NCBI GenBank assembly: GCA_017474045.1
Contig: JAFUHX010000080.1
Span: 1 to 52,300, forward strand
DNA: 52,300 nucleotides
Direction: 5' to 3'
Origin: Clostridia bacterium
Lineage (GTDB): Bacteria > Bacillota > Clostridia > Oscillospirales > Acutalibacteraceae
Shown piece by piece: positions 34,987 through 44,343 of the stretch (within the stretch, counting starts at the first letter, position 1; each line of letters opens with the position of its first letter). The notes under the pieces are model-generated. The model was not told the origin of the DNA. It made no database searches and saw nothing but the letters and a program-made list of their open reading frames with translations. A program made the position numbers and the translations under genes.

Positions 34987-35310
34987 ATGATTGGTATTGG
35001 CAAATGGGAAGCTGAAATCAGCACTCCGATGTTTAAAGCTAAAGGTGTTGTTGAGATTGTTGACAACAACGGCAAATATGAATTCAGATATGACCTTCCG
35101 GGACGCTTTAAAAACGCAAAAATCAGATATTATGATATTCGCGAAGTCGGAAGCGACACATTGACGGGAAAAGGTGAAATATCGCTTCTTCCCGGAAAGG
35201 TTATTGAAGTAACGGCAACTTTTAAGGGCGACAAAATGAACGGATTTGTTAAGGTTCCGATTATGAGAGGAATGAAAATTCAATTTAAAAACGGAAGAAG
35301 AATCGGTTAA
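34987..35310 (+). CDS. Hypothetical protein, beta-rich (107 aa)
   Basis: I do not recognise this gene. It has no signal peptide, no membrane segment and no Cys. The pattern of short alternating hydrophobic stretches (GVVEIVDNNGKYEFRYDL, KVIEVTATFKG, KIQFKNGRR) suggests a small beta sandwich or barrel. It starts with ATG 20 nt after the transferase stop, behind AAAGGTGAT, so it is in the same operon and may assist it. A palindromic hairpin follows the stop. Confidence 0.7.
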   Translation: MIGIGKWEAEISTPMFKAKGVVEIVDNNGKYEFRYDLPGRFKNAKIRYYDIREVGSDTLTGKGEISLLPGKVIEVTATFKGDKMNGFVKVPIMRGMKIQFKNGRRIG

Positions 35311-35325
35311 TAAAAACAAATGTTA

Positions 35326-35365
35326 AAAGGGTTTCTACAGATTTTGCAATCTATAGAAACCCTTT
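35326..35365. terminator. Palindromic hairpin, AAGGGTTTCTACAGAT type
   Basis: An 18-bp stem (35326-35343 with 35348-35365, one G-U pair) and a 4-nt loop, 15 nt after the hypothetical gene, followed by GTCTTTT. Read on the plus strand it matches the minus-strand hairpin after cysS at nearly every base. It lies between convergent genes and could stop both transcripts. Confidence 0.75.
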
Positions 35366-35416
35366 GTCTTTTAAGGTTTATTCGGTCTGCATTTTTACAG
35401 TTCCTTAATTTTCTTA

Positions 35417-36301
35417 TCAGTATTTATACTTTCCTTCAGCAACATTTCTGAGATGAGCTCCGTATGGCGATTTTCCGTATTTTTCAGCCTGAGCCAAAAG
35501 AGTTTCTTTTGTTATCCAGCCATTTTTATAGCCTATTTCTTCAGGGACGGAAATCATTACAGACTGCCTGCCCTCAACCATTCTGACAAAATTTGAAGCC
35601 TCATTCAAGCTTTCAGTTGTTCCCGTGTCGAGCCAGGCAAAGCCTCTTCCCAGAAGCTTTACACTAAGAGTTCCCTCTTTAAGAAAGAGATTGTTAAGAT
35701 CTGTTATTTCAAGCTCCCCTCTTTTTGAAGGCTTAACCTGCTTTGCTTTTCTGCAGACTGTGTTATCATAAAAATACAAGCCTGTTACACAATAGTTTGA
35801 CTTTGGTTCCTTAGGTTTTTCTTCGATTGAAATTACTTTTTCGTTTTCATCAAATTCAACAACGCCAAAACGCTGAGGGTCATCAACATAATAGCCAAAA
35901 ACAGTTGAAATCCCTTTTTCAGCATTTGAAGCGGCATTTTTCAAAATCTTGCTGAAACCGTTTCCGTAGAAGATGTTATCGCCCAAAATCATAGCGCAAC
36001 AATCGTCGCCTATAAATTTTTCACCGATTATAAAAGCCTGAGCAAGCCCATCGGGAGAAGGCTGAACAGCATAGGAAAGATTTATTCCGAAGCTGCTTCC
36101 GTCGCCCAAAAGACGCTCAAAATTAGGAAGATCGGTGGGCGTTGAAATAATAAGTATATCTTTTATTCCTGCCAACATAAGAACTGACAAAGGATAAAAA
36201 ATCATTGGTTTATCATAGATCGGTAACAGCTGTTTTGAAGTTACCATTGTTATCGGGTAAAGCCTTGTTCCGCTTCCACCTGCAAGAATAATTCCTTTCA
36301 T
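35417..36301 (-). CDS. rmlA: Glucose-1-phosphate thymidylyltransferase
   Basis: Makes dTDP-glucose from dTTP and glucose-1-P, the first step to dTDP-rhamnose and related sugars for surface polysaccharide. The N-terminus has [16 protein letters not shown] with the nucleotide signature, then [17 protein letters not shown]; later [18 protein letters not shown] and WLDTGT. It is 294 aa, normal. The start is the ATG at 36299-36301, 6 nt after GGAAGG. No rmlB, C or D is in the window. Confidence 0.94.
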   Translation of the reverse strand: MKGIILAGGSGTRLYPITMVTSKQLLPIYDKPMIFYPLSVLMLAGIKDILIISTPTDLPNFERLLGDGSSFGINLSYAVQPSPDGLAQAFIIGEKFIGDDCCAMILGDNIFYGNGFSKILKNAASNAEKGISTVFGYYVDDPQRFGVVEFDENEKVISIEEKPKEPKSNYCVTGLYFYDNTVCRKAKQVKPSKRGELEITDLNNLFLKEGTLSVKLLGRGFAWLDTGTTESLNEASNFVRMVEGRQSVMISVPEEIGYKNGWITKETLLAQAEKYGKSPYGAHLRNVAEGKYKY

Positions 36302-36320
36302 AATCAACCTTCCTTTCAGG

Positions 36321-37877
36321 TTATTTGTTATTATATTGAGCGTATTGAAGAATGTTTCGGCAAATATATATAAGAATTAAGCTTATTATAATATTAATAG
36401 CCGAAGCTGAAAGCAAGCTTACAAAAAATGAAAAATAGAAAACAGCGTTAAACACTGCAAAAACACACGCAAAGGGTACTGAAAAAAGTGTTGCCGCGAA
36501 CATATAAAGCATTACAGTAAGCGTTTTGTTTTTTCTTCCACCGAAAAAGCGATGAAACATCAGATTAATAGCAATAAACAAAAAGCTGAAGCTTATTTTT
36601 GAAATAACATAACCCAAAATTTCTTCAACTGAAGAAAGACCGAGAAAATAAAGCGGCACGAAGGTTATAATACTTTCAACTATCAGCGACGGAATCTGCT
36701 CTTTCAGCGCATTTATAAGCTTTTTAAAGGGCGGCTCAGGTATAAGATATATATAAGGCAAAATAAGTTCCTTTGCCCATCTTCCGCTTCCCACAGTAAA
36801 AACAGACATATAAATGTTAAAAACAAAGCCCGCAAAAGACATTTTTGTAAAAAAGGAAAAACCTATTGTTATTATTGCTGTAATAAGAGAAACCGTGTCA
36901 AGAAAAAAGATTTTTCCTCTTCGGTTTTCGACCTTATGCTTGAAATAAATTGTTGAAGCACCCTGCCCTTTTTTTATTCCCGTTTTTCCGATTTTTATGT
37001 TTCTGGGTGAATTTTCAATAGCCTTACCCTCTTTTCTTGCAGTAATGGCTGAAAAAGAAACCTCTGTTGCTTTTAAAACGTCTTCATAAAAATCGGGATT
37101 GAGAAGGGTTATCAAAAGATAATATCCACCGCAAAACAGAAGGAAACAAGAAACACTGATTGCTAAAAGGAAAAGCTTTCCTTCAGCAAAACCAACTACA
37201 CCAAGCTGAACGAAACCAGCCACCGGAAAAAATTTTAAAACGACTGAATCAGCCGCACTGACAGCACCTGACAAATAATCTTCACCGTTATAGGCACTAA
37301 AAGCAACATAGACGACAAAAGCACCTATCAAGGTGTAGAAAACAGCCTTGACTAAAGAACACAATTTATCGCTATTTGATGTTACGCAATAAATCAACAT
37401 TGCCAACATCTGAGAAAGAAAAACAACAGCTCCATAGCCTATTAAGACTGCCAAGAGAAAATCATAGCCAACACCGTAGCTGTCATGCGCCCAGGAATAC
37501 TGATAAAGAATGAAAACACCAAGAAACAAGCTTCTTCCCATCTGACCGAGAAGACCATAGGTTAAAACGCTTTTGGGCTTTCGTGGTGAAGTAAAAATCA
37601 GATTAACATCTGCCATTGAAAACATTGAGGCTCCGTTTATAAAACCGTTTTTTGCAGTCATTACAAAAACAAAGGCATACAAAGCCAGAACAATTGCATA
37701 CAGCTCGTTTATATCGCGATGAAAAACAACAGCTGAATGACTTTCAGCTCCGCCAAAAACAGAAACACCCACCAAAGCGGCAAAAATCAGAAGCATTATC
37801 AGCTCTGACGGTCTTTTGGTTATTTCAAGAATTCTGTTTTTAGCTTTTCTTGAAGCAAGATAGAAAAAGCTTTTCAT
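36321..37877 (-). CDS. ABC exporter membrane subunit (putative ABC-2-like)
   Basis: A 518-aa polytopic membrane protein with about 12 hydrophobic stretches. It resembles the putative ABC exporter family of Firmicutes: an N-terminal basic stretch ([14 protein letters not shown]), then [20 protein letters not shown], a conserved motif of that family. It has a long central soluble loop (about residues 265-320). It overlaps the upstream ATPase gene by 4 nt (ATGA), so the two form one exporter. The substrate is unknown. Confidence 0.82.
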   Translation of the reverse strand: MKSFFYLASRKAKNRILEITKRPSELIMLLIFAALVGVSVFGGAESHSAVVFHRDINELYAIVLALYAFVFVMTAKNGFINGASMFSMADVNLIFTSPRKPKSVLTYGLLGQMGRSLFLGVFILYQYSWAHDSYGVGYDFLLAVLIGYGAVVFLSQMLAMLIYCVTSNSDKLCSLVKAVFYTLIGAFVVYVAFSAYNGEDYLSGAVSAADSVVLKFFPVAGFVQLGVVGFAEGKLFLLAISVSCFLLFCGGYYLLITLLNPDFYEDVLKATEVSFSAITARKEGKAIENSPRNIKIGKTGIKKGQGASTIYFKHKVENRRGKIFFLDTVSLITAIITIGFSFFTKMSFAGFVFNIYMSVFTVGSGRWAKELILPYIYLIPEPPFKKLINALKEQIPSLIVESIITFVPLYFLGLSSVEEILGYVISKISFSFLFIAINLMFHRFFGGRKNKTLTVMLYMFAATLFSVPFACVFAVFNAVFYFSFFVSLLSASAINIIISLILIYICRNILQYAQYNNK

Positions 37878-38572
37878 TGGCTGTTACCGCCTTCCGTTAT
37901 TTCAAAGAAAAGCTCTTCCAGTCCGATTGAATTATCACCCGCAGTTTTTTCAGCGCAGAAGCGTCCGTTTTTCATTATGTATGCTTTATCCCAATAATCC
38001 TCAACGCTATCAATCATGTGGGTACTGATTAAAATACTTGCGCCTTCGTTTTTAAGCTGAAGAAAAACATTTTTAAGCTCTTTTATTGCGTGAGGGTCAA
38101 GGCCTACCATCGGCTCATCGAAAATTATTACCTTGGGCCTATGAACCAAAGCGCAACAAATTGAAAGCTTTTGCTGCATACCCTTTGAAAGCTCTTTTCC
38201 AAGCTTATTTTTTTTATCGAAAAGTTCAAACCTTTCAAGAAGCTCTTCGGCATATTGCTCGCCGTTTTGAATTTTATAGGAGCGAAGCATAAACTCCATG
38301 TGTTCCCAAACGGTCAGAAGGTCATAAACTGCCGGCATTTCGGGAACATAGCCCAAAAGTCTTTTGGCTTCAATTGACTTGTTTTCATTTCCGTCAATAT
38401 TAATTTCTCCGTCAAAGCGCAAAAGAGAAGTAATGCATTTTATAACTGTTGATTTACCCGCGCCGTTAGGTCCCAGAAGAACCGCTGTTTCTCCGTTTTT
38501 TATTTCAAAAGAAACATTATCAGCGGCAATTATCTTTCCGTATTTCTTTGTTACATTTTTAACACTCAGCAT
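37874..38572 (-). CDS. ABC transporter ATP-binding protein
   Basis: A 232-aa ATPase with Walker A LLGPNGAGKST, signature LSKGMQQKLSICCAL, Walker B KVIIFDEPMVGLDP and the His-loop STHMID. The pattern is of ABC-2/exporter ATPases (CcmA-like). The signature is LSKGM rather than LSGG, common in this subgroup. The start is set at the ATG 38570-38572 because GGTGAT lies 5 nt upstream; an ATG four codons earlier is possible. It is first in a two-gene operon with the exporter membrane subunit. Confidence 0.9.
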   Translation of the reverse strand: MLSVKNVTKKYGKIIAADNVSFEIKNGETAVLLGPNGAGKSTVIKCITSLLRFDGEINIDGNENKSIEAKRLLGYVPEMPAVYDLLTVWEHMEFMLRSYKIQNGEQYAEELLERFELFDKKNKLGKELSKGMQQKLSICCALVHRPKVIIFDEPMVGLDPHAIKELKNVFLQLKNEGASILISTHMIDSVEDYWDKAYIMKNGRFCAEKTAGDNSIGLEELFFEITEGGNSQ

Positions 38573-38604
38573 TTTTATCACCATTTTGCTTATTTCTAAC
38601 TGAA

Positions 38605-38633
38605 ATCATATCACAATTAATCGCTAAAGGCAA
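38605..38633 (-). promoter_or_regulatory. Promoter of the ABC exporter operon
   Basis: Minus strand TTGCCT (38628-38633), 17 bp, TATGAT (38605-38610), about 33 nt before the ATG. Confidence 0.6.
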
Positions 38634-38648
38634 GATTTTGAAAAACAA

Positions 38649-38680
38649 AAAATCTCTTGCCAAAAAAACAAGAGATTTTC
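38649..38680 (-). terminator. Terminator after khpA
   Basis: Stem AAAATCTCTTG/CAAGAGATTTT with a T-rich loop, followed on the minus strand by TTTGTTTTTC. It ends the ylxM-ffh-rpsP-khpA transcript. Confidence 0.8.
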
Positions 38681-38692
38681 TGAATAATTCAA

Positions 38693-38926
38693 TTAATCAA
38701 TTTCAACAGAAATTTTTGAATCGCTTCTGTTTGCGGTTGCACGCATTACTGTTCTGATAGCTTTGGCAATTCTGCCTTGCTTACCGATAACTCTGCCCAT
38801 ATCGTCGGGAGCAACGTGAAGGTGGTAAACAACTACGCCCTCTTCGTTAATGTCGTCAACCTCAACAGTTACCATTTCAGGCTCATCAACGAGACCTTTA
38901 GCAATTGATGCAAGTAACTCTTTCAA
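38693..38926 (-). CDS. khpA: KH-domain RNA-binding protein KhpA
   Basis: A 77-aa single-KH protein (YlqC family) with the GxxG loop in VIGKQGRIAKAIRTVM. In other Firmicutes KhpA pairs with KhpB (Jag/EloR) and affects cell elongation and small-RNA-linked control. It lies 18 nt after rpsP, its usual place. Start ATG follows GGGAGGTACTCACC (binding site GGGAGGT). Confidence 0.93.
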   Translation of the reverse strand: MKELLASIAKGLVDEPEMVTVEVDDINEEGVVVYHLHVAPDDMGRVIGKQGRIAKAIRTVMRATANRSDSKISVEID

Positions 38927-38944
38927 GGTGAGTACCTCCCAAAA

Positions 38945-39190
38945 TTATTTAACGATGTCGCACTTCTTGAGAAGAGCTTTAACAGTATCTGTGGGCTGAG
39001 CACCGTTAGCAATCCACTTCTGAGCCTTTTCAGCATCAATTTTGATGTCTGAAGGATTGGTCATGGGATTGTAGTAACCGATTTCCTCGATGAAACGACC
39101 GTCACGGGGATATCTTGAATCTGCAACTACTACACGATAGAAAGGTGCTTTCTTTGCGCCCATGCGGCGAAGTCTGATTTTTACTGCCAT
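38945..39190 (-). CDS. rpsP: 30S ribosomal protein S16
   Basis: An 81-aa small-subunit protein reading [19 protein letters not shown], then [22 protein letters not shown], the family signature. The start is the ATG at 39188-39190, with GGAGGTAACAAAA upstream; a GTG-like upstream extension (MEVTK) overlaps the binding site and is rejected. It lies between ffh and khpA, as in many Firmicutes. Confidence 0.97.
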   Translation of the reverse strand: MAVKIRLRRMGAKKAPFYRVVVADSRYPRDGRFIEEIGYYNPMTNPSDIKIDAEKAQKWIANGAQPTDTVKALLKKCDIVK

Positions 39191-39272
39191 TTTTGTTACC
39201 TCCAAAAAAATATTTATATAAGTTATTATATATTAACACGCTTTGGTGTTTAATCTGCGTGTTTATACCTTT

Positions 39273-40652
39273 TTAAAACTGGAAACCGCCGTTTCCGCCC
39301 ATTCCGTTCATACCGTTCATCATTCCCGGCATATTCATCATTCTCTTACGCATTTTTTTAGATGATTTTCCGCTGAACTGCTTGAACATTTTTTGCATTT
39401 GTCTATATTGAGAAAGAAGCCTGTTAACATCTTCAACCTGCATTCCGTAGCCGGCTGCTATTCGGCGCTTTCTTGAAGGATTGATTATGTCGGGCTTTGT
39501 TCTTTCCTGCGGCGTCATTGAAAGAATGATTGCCTGCATTCTGTCGAACTGCCTTTCATCAACTTCAACCTCATCAATCTTTTTGCTGACACCGGGAAGC
39601 ATTTTGAGAAGGTCTTTTATTGAACCCATTTTTCTCATCTGCTGAAGCTGGTCAAGAAGATCGTTTAAGTCAAACTTATTTTTTCTGAGCTTCTTTTCAA
39701 GCTCAATTGCTTTCTTTTCGTCAAGCTCTCTTTCAGCCTTTTCAATAAGAGAGAGCATATCGCCCATTCCGAGAATTCTTGAAGCCATTCTGTCGGGATG
39801 GAAAACATCAAGATCGCCAAGCTTTTCGCCCGTACCAACAAATTTGATAGGCTTTCCTGTTACTGCTCTGGCCGAAAGCGCAGCACCACCGCGAGTATCA
39901 CCATCAAGCTTTGTTAAAATAAGGCCATCGATTCCCAAGGCGGCGTCAAAGGATGTTGCAACATTAACAGCGTCCTGACCGGTCATTGAGTCAACAACAA
40001 GCAAAATTTCGTGGGGCTTTACTTCAGACTTAATGTTTTTAAGCTCGTTCATCAGCTCTTCGTCAACATGAAGACGACCGGCTGTGTCGAGGAAAACATA
40101 GTCATATCCCTGATCCTTTGCAAGCTGAAGGGCTTTTTTTGCAATTTCAACAGGGTTAATCTGACCCATTTCAAAAACAGGAACTCCCGCTTTTTCACCA
40201 ACAACCTGAAGCTGTTTGATAGCTGCCGGACGATAGATATCGCAGGCAACAAGAAGGGGTCTGTGTCCCTGATTTTTAAGCATGAGAGCCAGCTTTGCGC
40301 TGTGGGTTGTTTTACCGCTACCCTGAAGACCGCACATCATAACAACCGTTGGCGGATGATTGGCAACAGCAAGACGGGCCTTTGTTCCACCCATTAAGCT
40401 GGTGAGCTCTTCATTAACAATTTTAATTACCATTTGTGAGGGAGTCAGGCTTTCCATAACCTTCTCACCAACGGCTCTGTCAGTTACCTTCTGAGTAAAA
40501 TCCTTGGCAACCTTATAGTTTACGTCAGCTTCCAAAAGAGCAAGTCTGACTTCTCTCATGGCTTCTTTAACATCTTTTTCGGTTAAAGCGCCCTTACTTT
40601 TCAGTTTTTTAAAAGCAGCTTCAAGTCTGTCGGAAAGACCTTCAAACGCCAT
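39273..40652 (-). CDS. ffh: Signal recognition particle protein Ffh
   Basis: The SRP54 GTPase that targets membrane and secreted proteins, with 4.5S RNA and FtsY. N domain first, then the G domain with GLQGSGKTT, DTAGRLHVDEEL, TKLDGDTRGGAAL and GTGEKLGDL, and a Met-rich M domain at the C-terminus (RMMNMPGMMNGMNGM). It is 459 aa, normal. It follows ylxM by 13 nt. Confidence 0.98.
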   Translation of the reverse strand: MAFEGLSDRLEAAFKKLKSKGALTEKDVKEAMREVRLALLEADVNYKVAKDFTQKVTDRAVGEKVMESLTPSQMVIKIVNEELTSLMGGTKARLAVANHPPTVVMMCGLQGSGKTTHSAKLALMLKNQGHRPLLVACDIYRPAAIKQLQVVGEKAGVPVFEMGQINPVEIAKKALQLAKDQGYDYVFLDTAGRLHVDEELMNELKNIKSEVKPHEILLVVDSMTGQDAVNVATSFDAALGIDGLILTKLDGDTRGGAALSARAVTGKPIKFVGTGEKLGDLDVFHPDRMASRILGMGDMLSLIEKAERELDEKKAIELEKKLRKNKFDLNDLLDQLQQMRKMGSIKDLLKMLPGVSKKIDEVEVDERQFDRMQAIILSMTPQERTKPDIINPSRKRRIAAGYGMQVEDVNRLLSQYRQMQKMFKQFSGKSSKKMRKRMMNMPGMMNGMNGMGGNGGFQF

Positions 40653-40665
40653 TTAAGTCACCTCT

Positions 40666-41028
40666 TTATTCGCTGAGCATTGAAGCGATCGTATTTATTC
40701 TTGTTACGGCATCGTTAATTTCGCGGGAAAGAACCGTGTTAAGATTGATTTCTTTGATAACCTCGCAAAGTTCAGAAATTTCTGAAAGACCGTTTCTTGT
40801 TTCTTCAAAACGCTTTTTCAGGCCAAGATGAGCTTCGAAATCATAGAGCTGATTTTCAGCGCGCTTAATCGCATCTCTGACGCCCTGCCTTGTTATTCCT
40901 TCGTTTTCAGCAATTTCAGCAAGAGAAAGGTCATCGTCATAATAATAGGTTATGAAGCTTTGCTGTTTTTCAGTGAGCATTTCGCCATAGATATCAAAAA
41001 GCATTGTAACTTCCAGATCTTTTGCCAC
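40666..41028 (-). CDS. ylxM: YlxM-family putative DNA-binding protein
   Basis: A 120-aa helix-turn-helix protein of the YlxM/p13 family, which in other bacteria lies just before ffh and may affect its expression or SRP function. It shows QQSFITYYYDDDLSLAEIAE then GITRQGVRDAIKRAE, a sigma-70 region 4-like HTH. The start is GTG (41026-41028), behind AGGAGGGG. It is first in the ylxM-ffh-rpsP-khpA operon. Confidence 0.93.
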   Translation of the reverse strand: MAKDLEVTMLFDIYGEMLTEKQQSFITYYYDDDLSLAEIAENEGITRQGVRDAIKRAENQLYDFEAHLGLKKRFEETRNGLSEISELCEVIKEINLNTVLSREINDAVTRINTIASMLSE

Positions 41029-41080
41029 AACAACCCCTCCTGAACTTCGGTGTAAAGAAATTTCGCTTTACAGCCTCGAT

Positions 41081-41109
41081 ATTATACTAAAAAGAGATGT
41101 AAATGTCAA
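41081..41109 (-). promoter_or_regulatory. Promoter of ylxM-ffh-rpsP-khpA
   Basis: Minus strand TTGACA (41104-41109), 17 bp, TATAAT (41081-41086), both boxes full consensus. The leader between it and ylxM contains an inverted pair TGTAAAGCGAAATT/TTTCTTTACA that could form a short hairpin. Confidence 0.85.
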
Positions 41110-41149
41110 TAGCTTTACAGAGATTTTTTATGTTTTTTATCACACTAAA

Positions 41150-41180
41150 AAGGAACGATCGTCTGTGACGACCGTTCCTT
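41150..41180 (-). terminator. Terminator after mutS2
   Basis: Stem AAGGAACGGTCGTC/GACGATCGTTCCTT (one G-U pair) with a 3-nt loop and TTTT on the minus strand. Confidence 0.85.
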
Positions 41181-41184
41181 ATCT

Positions 41185-43572
41185 TTATTTAAGTGTTGCT
41201 ATTGTTACACCCATTTCTCCCTCACCGTAGGTACCAAGACGGAAAGATTTGACGAATTTATGTTTTCTCAGGTAATCATGAACACCCGCTCTGAGCTTAC
41301 CGGTTCCTTTTCCGTGAACTATCCAAAGCTCAGAAAGACCGCTTCGCATGCAAGAATCAATATGGCGATCTATTTCAACAATTCCCTCTTCAACATTCAT
41401 TCCCCTGATGTCGCAATTTCCTTTTCCGCCGTCAGCAGGCCTGAAAACACGTTCTGTTGCGTTTGGCTTCTTCTTAGGCTGAGATTTAGACTTTTCGGTT
41501 GAAAGGCGAAGCTTTGCTGTTTTAACCCTGATTTTCATTATTCCGCAGGCAACTTCAACCTCACCTTTTTTATTTTCAAGTGCGGTTACGGTTCCAACCT
41601 TTCCTAAATCTGTAACGAGAACCTCATCACCAATCTTTAAGGGTCTCGGAAGAACATATTCCTCTCCGTCATCATAAGATTCAAGAATTGGATTTGTTAT
41701 CTCGGCAAACTCCCCTGCGCTTTTCTTCATAAGCTGTTTTGCGCGCCTTGCCATTTCGGCTTTATCGCCCGCGGCATTGCTTTGTTTTTTTAGCTTTTCA
41801 AGTTCATCAACAAGAGCGTATGCACTTCTTCTTGCCTGGTCAAGAATTCTTGTTGCCTGGGTTCTGGCTTTTTCAAGCTCGTCATTTCTCAGCTTTTCTG
41901 CCCCTGACTTTATCTCCTGAGCTTTTTCAATTTCTTTTCTTGCCTTTGCCATCAGCTCTTGGGCTTCTGCTTTCTTTGCTTCATATTCCTGACGGCTTTT
42001 TTCAAGAGACTCAACCGTTTTTTCAAAAGATGTGTTTTCAGCGGAAACAAGTGCCTTTGCTCTTTCTATAATGGAATCTTCCATTCCCAAACGGCTTGAA
42101 ATTGCAAAAGCGTTTGACCTTCCCGGAACGCCGATTAAAAGCTTATAGGTAGGTCTGAGAGATTTTACATCAAACTCACAGCTTCCGTTTTCAACTCCCG
42201 GTGTCTGAAGGGCGTAAGCCTTCAGCTCAGCATAGTGAGTTGTTGCGGCAATTTTGGCTCCCTTTGAATGAAGATTTTCAAGAATTGCCATTGCCAAGGC
42301 TGCGCCTTCAACAGGGTCAGTTCCCGCACCCAGCTCATCAATCAGAACCAGACTTCTGCTGTCAGCCTCCTGATTGATTGAAACGATATTTGTCATGTGA
42401 GAAGAAAAAGTTGAAAGCGATTGCTCAATGCTTTGTTCATCGCCTATGTCAGCAAAAATCTTTTCAAAAACAGAAATTTCGCTCAGTTCACTTGCAGGCA
42501 GCATAAGACCGCACATTGCCATAAGTGAAAGAAGTCCGAGAGTTTTTATTGAAACAGTTTTTCCGCCTGTATTGGGACCTGTAATTATAAGAGTGTCAAA
42601 TCCGTTTCCCAAAGAAATATCAGTAGCAACAACTTTCTTTGGATCAATGAGAGGATGTCTTGCTTTGTAGAGCTCAATTTTTCCTTTTGCGTTAAGCTTT
42701 GGAACAGCAGCCTTCATATCATAAGCAAGCTTAGCTTTAGCAAAGATTATATCGAGCTCAACAGCGCAATCATAGCTTGATTTTATCGTTTCATAGAAGC
42801 TTCCGGCTTCAACAGAAAGCTCAGCGAGTATTCTTTCAATTTCATCTCTTTCTTTGCTTTGAAGAACTTTTATTTCATTGTTAGCTTCAACAACACCTGC
42901 CGGCTCAATAAAAACAGTTGCACCGCTGGAAGATGTGTCATGAACGAGGCCCTTAATTTCGCCCCTGTGTTCAATTTTTACGGGAACAACATATCTTCCG
43001 TTTCTCATTGTTACAATGCTTTCTCTGAGAAATTTTTGAAAATGCTGAGAACGGACCATTTTATCAAGCTGATCTCTGACCTTTGAGGAAGCAAAACGAA
43101 TTTTTCTTCTGATATCATAAAGCGCAGGTGAAGCGTTATCGCTCATTTCATCTTCGCTGATTATTGAATTTGATATTTTTTCTTCAAGATATTTATTAAC
43201 TGTCAGACTATCAAAAAGACCGTCAAGACAAGTTTCAACGCCGCTGTTTTTGCTTCTCCATTCGGAAATTCCTCTGATTGTTCGAAGAACAAGAGCAATA
43301 TCAAGTAGCTCACGCATGGTGAGAACACCTCCGGCATTAGCGCGGCTGAGGGCATTATTTACATTGATAAGAGAGGAAAAAGAAGGTCCGCCGAACCGAG
43401 CCATTAACATGTGAGCATCTGCAGTCTGATTAAGAAGTGCCTGAGCTAAATCAAGGTTTGACTCCGGCTCAAGTTCGTTTATAAATTCTTTTGCATCGGC
43501 GCTTCCTGCAAAGGATTTCAGTTTTTCAAGAACCTTATCAAGTTCAAGAGCTATGTAATGTTTGTTTTTCAT
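41185..43572 (-). CDS. mutS2: Endonuclease MutS2 / ribosome-rescue ATPase
   Basis: A 795-aa MutS2. It has the MutS core without the mismatch-reading domain I, Walker A GPNTGGKTVS, DELGAGTDPVEGAALA, a long coiled coil (about 510-610) rich in Glu/Lys/Ala, and a C-terminal Smr domain with CDIRGMNVEE and VHGKGTGKLR. In B. subtilis and others MutS2 suppresses recombination and splits collided ribosomes. The ATG follows GAGGTGAAA. It lies just after recO on the same strand. Confidence 0.95.
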   Translation of the reverse strand: MKNKHYIALELDKVLEKLKSFAGSADAKEFINELEPESNLDLAQALLNQTADAHMLMARFGGPSFSSLINVNNALSRANAGGVLTMRELLDIALVLRTIRGISEWRSKNSGVETCLDGLFDSLTVNKYLEEKISNSIISEDEMSDNASPALYDIRRKIRFASSKVRDQLDKMVRSQHFQKFLRESIVTMRNGRYVVPVKIEHRGEIKGLVHDTSSSGATVFIEPAGVVEANNEIKVLQSKERDEIERILAELSVEAGSFYETIKSSYDCAVELDIIFAKAKLAYDMKAAVPKLNAKGKIELYKARHPLIDPKKVVATDISLGNGFDTLIITGPNTGGKTVSIKTLGLLSLMAMCGLMLPASELSEISVFEKIFADIGDEQSIEQSLSTFSSHMTNIVSINQEADSRSLVLIDELGAGTDPVEGAALAMAILENLHSKGAKIAATTHYAELKAYALQTPGVENGSCEFDVKSLRPTYKLLIGVPGRSNAFAISSRLGMEDSIIERAKALVSAENTSFEKTVESLEKSRQEYEAKKAEAQELMAKARKEIEKAQEIKSGAEKLRNDELEKARTQATRILDQARRSAYALVDELEKLKKQSNAAGDKAEMARRAKQLMKKSAGEFAEITNPILESYDDGEEYVLPRPLKIGDEVLVTDLGKVGTVTALENKKGEVEVACGIMKIRVKTAKLRLSTEKSKSQPKKKPNATERVFRPADGGKGNCDIRGMNVEEGIVEIDRHIDSCMRSGLSELWIVHGKGTGKLRAGVHDYLRKHKFVKSFRLGTYGEGEMGVTIATLK

Positions 43573-43596
43573 ATTTTCACCTCTTTAAAGAAGGTT

Positions 43597-44343
43597 TTAT
43601 ATTTCAGTCATCATTTTATAAAAATCAAGAGTTTTATATTGTCTTGATGTCACAGACTTCAAATAGCGTTCACTTAAGTCACAAAGGGCAAGGATTGAAT
43701 CTTTCGGAAGGCTGAAGCTATAGATCTTTTCCGGCTGTGAAAAGCATATATGGCGTATTGCTGAAACAAGGCCGATACTGATTTTAACGGTTCTCTCAGT
43801 GGGTTTACATTTTTCACACCAAAGCTTTCCGCTGAAGGAACTGAAAAACATATTTTCAGTTTCATATTCTCCGCAGGATTCGCAGGCAATAACCGAAGGC
43901 ATATAGCCGGCTAAAGTCAGCAGACGAAGTTCAGTTGCAGCTTTGATTATTCCCAGATCTTTTTTGTTTTCACAAACTAAATATACACTGTTTAAAACAA
44001 GGCGAAGAAATTCGTCTGCATTTTCTTCACGGGGTGAAAGTTCATAGGCAAGCTCAGCAAAATACTGGGCTAAGCTGAGCCTGACAATATCTTCACGAAG
44101 GTTGAAGAACACCTCTTTTGAAGTGGCTTCTCTTACGCTGTAAATTCCTTTTTGGTTTTTATCAATACTGAAATGCGAATAGCATAACAGAGCTGTTGCA
44201 GAGGAATTTTTGTTTTTAATTGTTCTTCCGCCATTAACAAAGGCTCTTACTATTCCGTTTTCACGAGTCAGAATCGTTATTAATCGGTCTCGTTCACCCG
44301 TTGTCTGTTCACGAATCACCAAACCGTCCGTTTTGAATATCAT
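43597..44343 (-). CDS. recO: DNA repair protein RecO
   Basis: A 248-aa recombination mediator that loads RecA with RecR. The N-terminal OB fold begins IFKTDGLVIREQTTGERDR; the zinc site has CESCGEY and CEKC with about 18 residues between. The start is the ATG at 44341-44343, behind GAGGAG, which lies inside the upstream small gene; five in-frame codons before it (MRSIT) are rejected as overlapping that binding site. It overlaps the YqzL-like gene by 35 nt. Confidence 0.93.
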   Translation of the reverse strand: MIFKTDGLVIREQTTGERDRLITILTRENGIVRAFVNGGRTIKNKNSSATALLCYSHFSIDKNQKGIYSVREATSKEVFFNLREDIVRLSLAQYFAELAYELSPREENADEFLRLVLNSVYLVCENKKDLGIIKAATELRLLTLAGYMPSVIACESCGEYETENMFFSSFSGKLWCEKCKPTERTVKISIGLVSAIRHICFSQPEKIYSFSLPKDSILALCDLSERYLKSVTSRQYKTLDFYKMMTEI

